Of a stretch of 5,453 bases of DNA, positions 1-5,453 are shown piece by piece (position 1 is the first letter of the stretch; each line of letters begins with the position of its first letter). The DNA is taken from the NCBI GenBank assembly GCA_017618435.1, contig JAFZUH010000262.1, positions 1-5,453 on the forward strand, in the 5' to 3' direction. The notes below the pieces were generated by a model, which was given only the letters and a program-made list of their open reading frames with translations, made no database searches and had not been told where the DNA came from. The stretch is from Bacteroidales bacterium (GTDB lineage Bacteria; Bacteroidota; Bacteroidia; Bacteroidales; WCHB1-69). A program made the position numbers and the translations under genes.

Positions 1-1083
1 GGCTTGTTGGGAGAAGGTGATATTGTGGATTTGACCAATCAGCCCTACAATGGACTTTATGGCGGAACTGCTTTGTGTTCAAGTAGAACAAATCCGTTTC
101 CATCAGAAAAAAATCCGGAAGACAGAGTTCCGCAAATTATCGCTAATTTAAAAAGATATAAAATAGACGTATTGGTTACTATTGGCGGAGATGATACCAA
201 CGGAGCCGCCAAACGTTTATACGAAAGAGAAGGCATTCCTGTTATAGGTTTTCCAAAAACAATAGACAATGACCTTCGTACAAAAACCATTCATACGTAT
301 AATGGTAAAGAGATAGAAGCCGTACTTTGTCCGGGATTTCCAACGGCAGCATTGAATGTTAGCAATATGACAAGACATTTGCGTTCTACCAACGAATCAC
401 ACCAAAGGGTTATGGTTGTAGAGGTGATGGGTAGAGACGCAGGTTGGCTTACCGGTAGTGCTATTTTCGGCGGTGCCGAATTGGCTCTTGTTCCAGAATA
501 TGAAATGACCGCCGAACGAAAAGAACGTTTCTTTGAAACCGTAAAACAACGTTATCAGGAAAAGAAAAATTTAATTATCGCTGTTTCTGAAGGTGTTCGT
601 TGGTGGAATGAGGAAACACAAAAATTGAGTATGGTGTATGCAAGTTCTGAAACTGATGAATACGGACATCCGCGTTTCGGTGGTGTGAGCGGTGTTATCG
701 CTTCCGAAATATCTGCACGTCTGGGCATTCAAGCCCGCTCGCAAATATCTGGATATTATCCGCGTTCCGGTATGTGCGGGGAATACGATAGACAATTGAC
801 TTCATCGTTGGCCGATAAGGTGTTGGATTTGCTTATCAGAGAAGATTATGGAAAAATGCCTGTAATGAGTAAGATAGTTCCAACCGAACAATTGGAAGAA
901 TACAACACAGATACTATTGATATGGGCAGCATAGGCAATCGTCCTTTGCAAAACGATTATTATGACAGTGATTCGTTTACATTTACTGATGCTTATGTGG
1001 ATTTCTTAACGCATATATTAGGTGAACCATATACATCTTCATTTGGTTATACTTTTGCAAAAGTTAATCCAGATTTGTTGTAG
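1..1083 (+). CDS. pfp: Diphosphate--fructose-6-phosphate 1-phosphotransferase (PPi-type phosphofructokinase), 5'-truncated by window
   Basis: Cytosolic glycolytic enzyme that phosphorylates fructose 6-phosphate to fructose 1,6-bisphosphate. Numbering from the TTG codon at position 4, the visible 359 residues hold GGDDT (61-65), PKTIDND (84-90, catalytic Asp 88), MGRDAGW (142-148), SEG (195-197) and PRSG..GEYDR (253-263). ATP-dependent enzymes have Gly in the fourth position of GGDGS and in PGTIDND (Gly104 and Gly124 in E. coli PfkA). Here these are Asp and Lys, the known signature of pyrophosphate use, so a reversible PPi-linked reaction is inferred. The frame is open to the left edge and the N-terminal nucleotide-binding segment (a GGDxPGxN-type loop, roughly 45-50 residues) is missing, so position 4 is not the true start. 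It ends with TAG, 48 bases before the first DUF1573 gene, which may have its own promoter. The alternative name is 6-phosphofructokinase; family membership is secure, phosphoryl donor somewhat less so. Confidence 0.93.
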   Translation, partial: GLLGEGDIVDLTNQPYNGLYGGTALCSSRTNPFPSEKNPEDRVPQIIANLKRYKIDVLVTIGGDDTNGAAKRLYEREGIPVIGFPKTIDNDLRTKTIHTYNGKEIEAVLCPGFPTAALNVSNMTRHLRSTNESHQRVMVVEVMGRDAGWLTGSAIFGGAELALVPEYEMTAERKERFFETVKQRYQEKKNLIIAVSEGVRWWNEETQKLSMVYASSETDEYGHPRFGGVSGVIASEISARLGIQARSQISGYYPRSGMCGEYDRQLTSSLADKVLDLLIREDYGKMPVMSKIVPTEQLEEYNTDTIDMGSIGNRPLQNDYYDSDSFTFTDAYVDFLTHILGEPYTSSFGYTFAKVNPDLL

Positions 1084-1091
1084 TTTGGCCT

Positions 1092-1099
1092 TATTTTTG
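1092..1099 (+). promoter_or_regulatory. Possible Bacteroidota -7 element upstream of the first DUF1573 gene
   Basis: TATTTTTG matches the Bacteroidota -7 consensus TAnnTTTG exactly and lies 32 bases before the ATG at 1132. No TTTG -33 box is found at the usual 19-21 base spacing (the TTTG at 1074-1077 is only 14 bases away), so this is a half-supported promoter. It would let the secreted-protein cluster be transcribed independently of the phosphofructokinase gene. Confidence 0.35.
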
Positions 1100-1131
1100 C
1101 ATATATCAAAGTAAGAAATTTTATTATACTT

Positions 1132-1554
1132 ATGAAAAATATAATTTGTGTAGCCCTATTTTTGTTTACATGGTCTGTCATGTATGCACAAAATCCCGTT
1201 GGCAAGTCTTCAAGCAAGGTTCCTCAATCTGTTCAGACTGAAAAGGCTGTTTTTTCAACAGATATGAAAGTTTTGAATTTTGGAACCATTACCATGGGAA
1301 CTTCAAAAACTATTGATTTGAAGTTTACCAATACAGGTAAAAAAACATTGGTTATCAAGAGTGTTTATACAAATTGTGGTTGTACAACCATCAATTATCC
1401 AGAAGAACCTTTTGCTCCCGGCAAATCAGGTGTAATAAAAGTTACCTATACCCCGACAGATGAAGGTCCTTTTAATAAAACGATAACTATTAATACCAAT
1501 GCGGCAAATGCTACCGAATCTATAAAAATAGAAGGAATTACAGTTGAGAAATAA
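1132..1554 (+). CDS. Exported DUF1573 domain protein (first of tandem pair)
   Basis: A 140-residue protein of unknown function with a predicted Sec signal peptide: Lys3, a hydrophobic stretch at 5-18, and a likely cleavage after YAQ or YA (about 19-20). A short Ser/Lys/Gln-rich linker (21-37) leads to one DUF1573 domain (about 40-138). This Ig-like beta-sandwich family is common in Bacteroidota. Hallmarks are LNFGTI (48-53), FTNTGKKTLVI (65-75), the NCGCT motif (81-85) with Cys82 and Cys84, PEEPFAPGKSG (90-100) and a closing IKIEGI. A periplasmic or surface location follows from the signal peptide. It is the first of four close-packed genes for exported products, 18 bases ahead of a paralogue. 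The ATG at 1132 is chosen because the signal peptide begins directly there; there is no good Shine-Dalgarno sequence, which is normal in this phylum. Domain identity is well supported; biochemical role is unknown. Confidence 0.85.
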   Translation: MKNIICVALFLFTWSVMYAQNPVGKSSSKVPQSVQTEKAVFSTDMKVLNFGTITMGTSKTIDLKFTNTGKKTLVIKSVYTNCGCTTINYPEEPFAPGKSGVIKVTYTPTDEGPFNKTITINTNAANATESIKIEGITVEK

Positions 1555-1557
1555 AAC

Positions 1558-1564
1558 AAAGGAG
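1558..1564 (+). promoter_or_regulatory. Shine-Dalgarno sequence for the second DUF1573 gene
   Basis: AAAGGAG lies in the 18-base gap between the two DUF1573 genes, with 8 bases between its last G and the ATG at 1573. It is a near-ideal ribosome binding site. This stands out because the other starts in the window lack one, and it fixes the start of the second gene. Confidence 0.55.
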
Positions 1565-1572
1565 ATATTGAT

Positions 1573-2064
1573 ATGAAAAAAGTGATGTTCATTGTATTTT
1601 TGGCATGTTTTGGAACATGTATCGCTCAAAATACCGCAACGAAAACAGACAAAACACCCAAAGCGGAAAAAAATACAGCGAAAAAGACAAAGGCACCGCA
1701 AATACAGTTTGATGCTTTGGAACACGATTATGGTACTATTTTTGAAGAAGATAACGGTACGTGTGAATTTTCATTCAAAAACACAGGCAAGGAACCTTTA
1801 GTGCTTCAAAATGTATATTCTTCATGTGGGTGTACAGTGCCAAGTTGGCCCAAAGAACCCATTATGCCGGGCAAATCGTCTGCTATTACGGTGAAATACA
1901 ATACAAGTCGTATTGGAAAAATTAATAAAATGATAACCGTAATATCCAATGCGGAAAATACGCCTAGAGTGGAATTGTTTATTAAGGGAGAAGTCAAACC
2001 AAAGGCATCAGCTTCTTTTCCAGAAAAAGAAAACAATCCATTACAGGTTCAACCTAAGCACTAA
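1573..2064 (+). CDS. Exported DUF1573 domain protein (second of tandem pair)
   Basis: A 163-residue protein with a predicted signal peptide (hydrophobic 4-17, likely cleavage after CIAQ or CIA near 18-19). A Lys/Thr-rich linker (20-41) follows, then a DUF1573 domain (about 43-140) and a polar tail of about 22 residues. Domain hallmarks are HDYGTI (51-56), FKNTGKEPLVL (68-78), SCGCT (84-88) with Cys85 and Cys87, WPKEPIMPGKSS (92-103) and IKGEV (137-141). It aligns along its whole domain with the preceding protein, sharing N-TGK--LV, VY--CGCT, P-EP--PGKS and NK-IT blocks, so the two arose by duplication but have diverged clearly. It differs by a longer charged linker, an extra Cys64 and the C-terminal tail. 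The next ORF starts 5 bases after its stop, implying translational coupling. Export and family are well supported; function is unknown. Confidence 0.85.
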   Translation: MKKVMFIVFLACFGTCIAQNTATKTDKTPKAEKNTAKKTKAPQIQFDALEHDYGTIFEEDNGTCEFSFKNTGKEPLVLQNVYSSCGCTVPSWPKEPIMPGKSSAITVKYNTSRIGKINKMITVISNAENTPRVELFIKGEVKPKASASFPEKENNPLQVQPKH

Positions 2065-2069
2065 TTTGC

Positions 2070-3341
2070 ATGCTCAAAAAAGCGAAATTTGGAATACTAA
2101 TTCTATTGAACTTGCTGTTTATTCATTCTATAACAGCAAGTTCTTTGCTTATTCCAATGGATAAGGCACAAACCAACCATTTGAAAGCATACGGCATTGC
2201 TTTTTGGATATTGCAACAAAATCAGGAGGTGAGTTGGTTGCTTAATTATCGTGGCGGCAGTTTTTTGTGTCCATACAATGAAACATTTGCGAAGGAATGT
2301 GCGATACGCGATGTGGCTTATCAAGTTTTACCCGATGTGCAAGCCGCAGCCATTCTGCAGGAAATAGCCCAACCCGACATCAATATGAATGAGGTGAAAT
2401 TGACCAAAGCACCCAAAATTGCTGTATATTCTCCCAAAAACAAATTGCCATGGGACGATGCTGTTACCCTTGTGCTGACTTATGCTGAAATTCATTACGA
2501 TATTGTTTATGATGAAGAAGTCATCAATGGTGTATTGCCTATGTATGATTGGCTTCATCTTCATCATGAGGATTTTACAGGTCAATATGGCAAATTTTGG
2601 GCAAATTACCGCAATGCCGATTGGTATAGGGAAGACGTGCGACAGCAGGAGGCTATGGCGAAAAAATTGGGCTTTGCCAAGGTGTCTTTGTTGAAATTGG
2701 CAGTAGCAAAAAAAATCAGAGAATTTGTTTCAGGTGGAGGTTATATGTTTGCCATGTGTTCTGCTCCCGATAGCTTTGATGTGGCTTTGGCTGCCGATGG
2801 CGTGGATATTTGTGATACGCCTTTTGATGGAGACCCCATGGATAGAGATGCTCAGAATAAATTGAATTTTGATAACACATTTGCTTTTCATAATTTCAAA
2901 ATCTCTACCAATCCGTATGAATATGAGATTTCCAATATAGATGTCAATCCGTCTTTGCACATGCAGAATAAGAATAATGATTTTTTTACCTTGTTTGAAT
3001 TTTCGGCGAAATGGGACCCCGTCCCAACTATGCTTTGTCAAAATCATTATCAAGTTTTACGCGGATTTATGGGGCAGACAACAGCATTTAGAAAAGAAAC
3101 GTTAAAACCGAATGTGATAGTATTGGGTGAAACAAAGGCTTTTGACGAAGCCCGATATATACATGGAACCTTTGGACAGGGCACTTTTACTTTTCTTGGC
3201 GGACACGACCCTGAAGATTACCAGCATTTTGTCGGAGATAATCCAACAGATTTGAACCTGTTTCCCAATTCTGAAGGTTATAGGTTGATACTTAACAATG
3301 TATTGTTTCCTGCCGCCAAAAAGGAAAAACGAAAAACATAA
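2070..3341 (+). CDS. Exported class I glutamine-amidotransferase-like protein (family often labelled 'asparagine synthetase B')
   Basis: A 423-residue protein with an N-terminal signal peptide (Lys3, Lys4, Lys6; hydrophobic 7-18; likely cleavage near ITAS, 21-24). The mature start LLIPMDKAQTNHLKAYGIA (26-44) is typical of a Bacteroidota family that, from memory, databases call 'asparagine synthetase B'. No asparagine-synthase PP-loop or SGEG-type motif is present, so that name is doubtful. A beta/alpha region begins at PKIAVYSP (115-122), continues through YDWLHLHHEDFTGQYGKF (159-176) and reaches VSGGGYMFAMCSAPDSFD (220-237). There Cys230 follows a beta strand as in a nucleophile elbow. Near the C-terminus FLGGHDPED (375-383) resembles the FHPE motif of class I amidotransferases, with His379 and Glu382. 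A glutaminase- or hydrolase-like fold is inferred; the substrate is unknown. A basic tail (KKEKRK) ends the protein. It sits in the four-gene secreted cluster. Confidence 0.78.
   Translation: MLKKAKFGILILLNLLFIHSITASSLLIPMDKAQTNHLKAYGIAFWILQQNQEVSWLLNYRGGSFLCPYNETFAKECAIRDVAYQVLPDVQAAAILQEIAQPDINMNEVKLTKAPKIAVYSPKNKLPWDDAVTLVLTYAEIHYDIVYDEEVINGVLPMYDWLHLHHEDFTGQYGKFWANYRNADWYREDVRQQEAMAKKLGFAKVSLLKLAVAKKIREFVSGGGYMFAMCSAPDSFDVALAADGVDICDTPFDGDPMDRDAQNKLNFDNTFAFHNFKISTNPYEYEISNIDVNPSLHMQNKNNDFFTLFEFSAKWDPVPTMLCQNHYQVLRGFMGQTTAFRKETLKPNVIVLGETKAFDEARYIHGTFGQGTFTFLGGHDPEDYQHFVGDNPTDLNLFPNSEGYRLILNNVLFPAAKKEKRKT
2108..2143 (+). repeat. Perfect 12-bp inverted repeat inside the signal-peptide codons
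   Basis: GAACTTGCTGTT (2108-2119) is the exact reverse complement of AACAGCAAGTTC (2132-2143), with a 12-base spacer. It covers codons 13-25 of the amidotransferase-like gene, and the following bases are T-rich (TTTGCTTATT). In the transcript this would form a 12-bp stem with five G-C pairs. It may be an attenuator, a translation- or RNA-stability element, a protein-binding site, or chance; the structure is seen, the role is inferred. Confidence 0.6.
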
Positions 3342-3359
3342 TTTTAGACTTCATATATA

Positions 3360-3641
3360 ATGAAAAAAATCCGTTTTATTGTCTTGATAAGTGTTTGTTT
3401 GTTGTTGTGTTTCGCTTGCAAAACCAAGAGTGTGCAACAAGTGCAAAATCAGCAGGCAGTGGAAAAAGAACAAAAACGTAAGGCTGCTTATAAAGAATAT
3501 AAGAAAACATACAAACAACATCTAAAAAACCAAGATCCTGCAACCCGAAAACGTATCAAGGCACATTTGAGAGAACAGAAAAAGGCGTACCGTAAGAATG
3601 GAATGGGAGGGCGGTTTAAACAAACTTGTGTTCCCGATTAA
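3360..3641 (+). CDS. Small basic lipoprotein of unknown function
   Basis: A 93-residue protein. Residues 2-5 are basic (KKIR), 6-19 form a hydrophobic signal, and Cys20 follows LLLCFA, a lipobox-like context read as a type II signal peptide with lipidation at Cys20. The -3 position is Cys rather than the usual Leu, so the lipobox is imperfect. The mature part is very rich in Lys, Arg, Gln and Ala (about 24-80, including EKEQKRKAAYKEYKKTYKQH and TRKRIKAHLREQKKAYRK). It should form one long basic helix or coiled coil. That suggests binding to a polyanion such as peptidoglycan, LPS or nucleic acid, but this is only inference. It starts 18 bases after the amidotransferase-like gene and probably closes the secreted-protein operon. 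No enzymatic domain is visible. The short length leaves some doubt, but the signal sequence and spacing favour a real gene. Confidence 0.72.
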   Translation: MKKIRFIVLISVCLLLCFACKTKSVQQVQNQQAVEKEQKRKAAYKEYKKTYKQHLKNQDPATRKRIKAHLREQKKAYRKNGMGGRFKQTCVPD

Positions 3642-3669
3642 AATAGATTCGGTAAAATACTTTTTTGTG

Positions 3670-3677
3670 TACCTTTG
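3670..3677 (+). promoter_or_regulatory. Bacteroidota-type promoter element for kdsA
   Basis: TACCTTTG matches the TAnnTTTG -7 consensus exactly and is followed by CA. A TTCG at 3648-3651, three of four matches to the TTTG -33 box, lies 18 bases upstream. Transcription would begin near 3683-3686 and leave a leader of about 40 bases before the kdsA ATG at 3724. The element lies just after the lipoprotein stop. Confidence 0.55.
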
Positions 3678-3693
3678 CAAAACTTGTAATGTA

Positions 3694-3712
3694 TTAATAT
3701 TAAAAATATTAA
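3694..3712 (+). repeat. AT-only 8-bp inverted repeat in the kdsA leader
   Basis: TTAATATT (3694-3701) and AATATTAA (3705-3712) are exact reverse complements around AAA. All pairs are A-T, so the hairpin would be weak. The leader between promoter and start is A-rich, as is usual for Bacteroidota ribosome binding regions. A regulatory role is possible but not supported beyond the symmetry. Confidence 0.3.
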
Positions 3713-3723
3713 AAAGAAAAAAG

Positions 3724-4539
3724 ATGGAATATCTGAAATCGTTGTTTGGAAATTCATATAATAAAGAAAACTTTTTTTTGATAGCAGGTCCATGTGTGGT
3801 TGAAAATGAGGAAATGCCTTTGGAGATAGCCACAATATTGAAAGGAATATGCCAAAAATTATCCATTCCTTTTATTTTTAAGGCTTCGTATCGCAAGGCC
3901 AATCGTTCAAGTTTACATTCATTTAGCGGTATTGGGGACACCAAAGCATTAAAAGCCATAGCAAAGGTAAAAGAACAATTGGCTGTTCCCGTTTTGACAG
4001 ACGTACATTCCGTTGAAGATGTGCAAATGGCAGCACCTTTTGTGGATATTTTACAAATACCTGCTTTTTTGTGCAGGCAAACGGACTTGTTGTTGGCAGC
4101 GGCACGAACAGATAAAATTGTCAATGTGAAAAAAGGACAATTTGTAGCACCTGAAGCCATGCGTTTCGTCGCCGAAAAAATATATTCAACAGGCAATAAC
4201 CGTTTGATGCTTACCGAACGTGGAACAATGTTCGGCTATCAGGATTTGTTGGTGGATTTTCGCTCTGTACAACTGATGAAAGACAACAATTGCCCCTTGG
4301 TGATAGATATTACTCATTCGGTACAACAGCCCAATCAATCCAATGGCATTAGTGGAGGTCGTAGAGATTTGATTGCTACTATTGCCAAAGCGGGTGTGGC
4401 TGTCGGTTTTGATGGCGTGTTTATGGAAACGCACCCCAATGTGGCAGAGGCAAAATCCGATGCAACAAATATGCTGCCGCTTCAAGAGGTGGAGCCATTG
4501 TTGGAACAATTGGTGCGAATAAGAAAAGCCGTTTTGTAA
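3724..4539 (+). CDS. kdsA: 3-deoxy-8-phosphooctulonate synthase (KDO-8-phosphate synthase), metal-dependent type
   Basis: Cytosolic TIM-barrel enzyme that condenses phosphoenolpyruvate with D-arabinose 5-phosphate to give KDO-8-phosphate, the precursor of the KDO sugar of the LPS inner core. The 271 residues match the usual 265-285. Motifs include IAGPCVVE (20-27), FKASYRKANRSSLHSF (52-67), TDVH (92-95), IPAFLCRQTDLL (112-123), NVKKGQF (134-140), LTERGTMFGY (163-172), DITHSVQ (195-201) and METHP (234-238). Cys24, His198, Glu235 and Asp246 correspond with a constant offset of 13 to the metal ligands Cys11, His185, Glu222 and Asp233 of the Aquifex aeolicus enzyme. E. coli has Asn in place of this Cys and needs no metal. 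The ATG at 3724 gives a normal N-terminus. An in-frame upstream ATG at 3598 would lie inside the lipoprotein gene and upstream of the promoter, so it is rejected. An eight-T run spans codons 17-19. Confidence 0.97.
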   Translation: MEYLKSLFGNSYNKENFFLIAGPCVVENEEMPLEIATILKGICQKLSIPFIFKASYRKANRSSLHSFSGIGDTKALKAIAKVKEQLAVPVLTDVHSVEDVQMAAPFVDILQIPAFLCRQTDLLLAAARTDKIVNVKKGQFVAPEAMRFVAEKIYSTGNNRLMLTERGTMFGYQDLLVDFRSVQLMKDNNCPLVIDITHSVQQPNQSNGISGGRRDLIATIAKAGVAVGFDGVFMETHPNVAEAKSDATNMLPLQEVEPLLEQLVRIRKAVL

Positions 4540-4566
4540 AATTACTATAAGATTTAGACAGATTAT

Positions 4567-5453
4567 TTAAAGGTTGTGTTTCCACAATAAGTAGCAATAT
4601 ACTCGGAACACAAAACGGCGGAAATGAATGTTTCTTGCGTATGCTTCATGCCAATGTTGTAACAATGTGGCAATATCAACAATGTCATCATGTGCAATTT
4701 GTTCAATATAGGCTTTGAAGAATGGTTCTAATTGATGGTACCATTGATATTCTGGAATATGAAACCCCATCTTACCTTTTCGCCACAAAACGTTTTCATC
4801 TACAATGCCCGTCATCGCTTGTCGGAGCATATATTTACTCCAACCATGATGAATTTTTTGTGTAGAAGGTATTTGAAAGGCACATTCTGCCAAAGCAACA
4901 GAATAGGAAAAAGGCATTAAACAGTCTATGTCAAAAGCATTGGCGGAAAATACTCCCCAGCGTGTAATATGCGGAAGATTTTGTGTATATTGTTCGTATA
5001 AATATTCGTTTAAAACAACTTTGGGAACCCTACAAGTGCTTGCCACGGGTTGCGGTTTTACACATTGATAGGCGATAGGATTGTTTTTTTGCAATAAGCG
5101 TATGGAGTCGAAATAGTGTTTCTTGGCTATTTCTTTCATTTTCCATAGACAAATATCTTTCCATGATATATTGGCACGATGCAAATGAAATATTTCTTGC
5201 AAATAATCTTTTACGAGCCATTGTGAACTCAGGAAATGTAAGAATGGCAGAAAGAACATGTTGTATCCGCCCAATAATTCGTCAGCACCTTGCCCGTCCG
5301 CTATTTCAGAAAAGCCTGCTTGATGCACACTTTCCATCACTTGGTATTGTGCTACGGTACTTAATGAAAACAAGGGAATACCTTGTGCTGCTATTGCTTT
5401 TTGAATGTTTTGCTTGATATATTCTGTATCACAGCCTACTTTTATCCATTGTA
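4567..5453 (-). CDS. Asparagine-synthase-like (AsnB family) protein, C-terminal part, truncated by window
   Basis: About 295 C-terminal residues of an ATP-dependent amidotransferase of the asparagine synthase family; the frame is open to the right edge. Upstream of an internal TTG codon at 5373 it reads QWIKVGCDTEYIKQNI, so 5373 is not the start. The N-terminal glutaminase domain and the SGGxDS PP-loop would lie outside the window; full members are usually about 550-650 residues. The motif DGQGADELLGGY (complement 5263-5298) corresponds to SGEGSDEVFGGY of E. coli AsnB. Further on are HHGWSKYMLRQAM, whose Lys probably matches catalytic Lys449, and LWRKGKMGFHIPE. The usual ESRVPFLD motif reads DIDCLMPFSY, and the Glu of SGEG is Gln, so activity as a true asparagine synthetase is uncertain. 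A paralogue amidating a sugar or another carboxylate, as in polysaccharide clusters, is an alternative. It converges with kdsA, 27 bases between stops. Confidence 0.85.
   Translation of the reverse strand, partial: QWIKVGCDTEYIKQNIQKAIAAQGIPLFSLSTVAQYQVMESVHQAGFSEIADGQGADELLGGYNMFFLPFLHFLSSQWLVKDYLQEIFHLHRANISWKDICLWKMKEIAKKHYFDSIRLLQKNNPIAYQCVKPQPVASTCRVPKVVLNEYLYEQYTQNLPHITRWGVFSANAFDIDCLMPFSYSVALAECAFQIPSTQKIHHGWSKYMLRQAMTGIVDENVLWRKGKMGFHIPEYQWYHQLEPFFKAYIEQIAHDDIVDIATLLQHWHEAYARNIHFRRFVFRVYCYLLWKHNL

Noticed and set aside
1426..1725. A 99-codon minus-strand frame across the two DUF1573 genes
   Set aside because: It is antisense to both genes, rich in Cys/Phe as expected from complementing Lys/Thr codons, and has no homology that I recognise.
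2062..2068. TAATTTG resembling a -7 promoter box ahead of the amidotransferase-like gene
   Set aside because: The TA and TTTG are one base apart rather than two, no -33 box is seen, and the position only six bases from the start would leave no leader.
3013..3025. GGGAC-CCC-GTCCC palindrome in the amidotransferase-like gene
   Set aside because: A 5-bp stem with a 3-base loop deep in coding sequence (KWDPVPT) and no T tract after it; likely chance.
2730..3053. A 107-codon minus-strand frame within the amidotransferase-like gene
   Set aside because: It is fully contained in a gene with a signal peptide and conserved motifs, and has no domain or start context of its own.
3598..3723. Possible 42-residue N-terminal extension of kdsA
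   Set aside because: It would overlap the lipoprotein gene, precede the promoter element, and add residues absent from the KdsA family; the ATG at 3724 gives the normal length.
3522..4196. A 224-codon open frame on the minus strand opposite the lipoprotein and kdsA
   Set aside because: It lies antisense to a secure kdsA gene, shows no recognisable domain, and its composition follows from the complementary codons.

Overview
The window looks like chromosomal DNA from a member of the Bacteroidota, most likely a Bacteroidales-like relative. It is AT-rich, most starts lack a strong Shine-Dalgarno sequence, TAnnTTTG elements of the Bacteroidota -7 type lie ahead of two genes, and it carries exported protein families (a DUF1573 pair and a 'LLIPMD..Q.NHLKAYGIA' protein) that I associate with this phylum. 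No RNA gene, mobile element, CRISPR array or phage gene is visible. Coding density is very high; the largest gap between genes is about 82 bases.

Layout from left to right. (1) The 3' part of a diphosphate-type phosphofructokinase gene enters from the left edge and ends at 1083. (2) Four plus-strand genes follow with gaps of only 18, 5 and 18 bases: two tandem DUF1573 proteins (1132-1554, 1573-2064), a 423-residue exported protein resembling class I glutamine amidotransferases (2070-3341), and a small basic lipoprotein (3360-3641). All four start with export signals, so this looks like one operon whose products act in the periplasm or at the envelope. (3) kdsA (3724-4539), the KDO-8-phosphate synthase of lipopolysaccharide core synthesis, has its own well-formed Bacteroidota promoter element. 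(4) On the minus strand, converging on kdsA with 27 bases between the stops, is the C-terminal half of an asparagine-synthase-like ATP-dependent amidotransferase that runs off the right edge.

The shared theme after the glycolytic gene is the cell envelope: exported proteins of unknown role, then LPS sugar synthesis. The least understood part is the four-gene secreted cluster. Within it, the third gene keeps a Cys and a His-x-Pro-Glu arrangement reminiscent of a glutaminase triad, and it carries a perfect 12-bp inverted repeat inside its signal-peptide codons. I found no clear evidence of a wholly new system; these two points and the altered motifs of the asparagine-synthase-like protein deserve the closest look.
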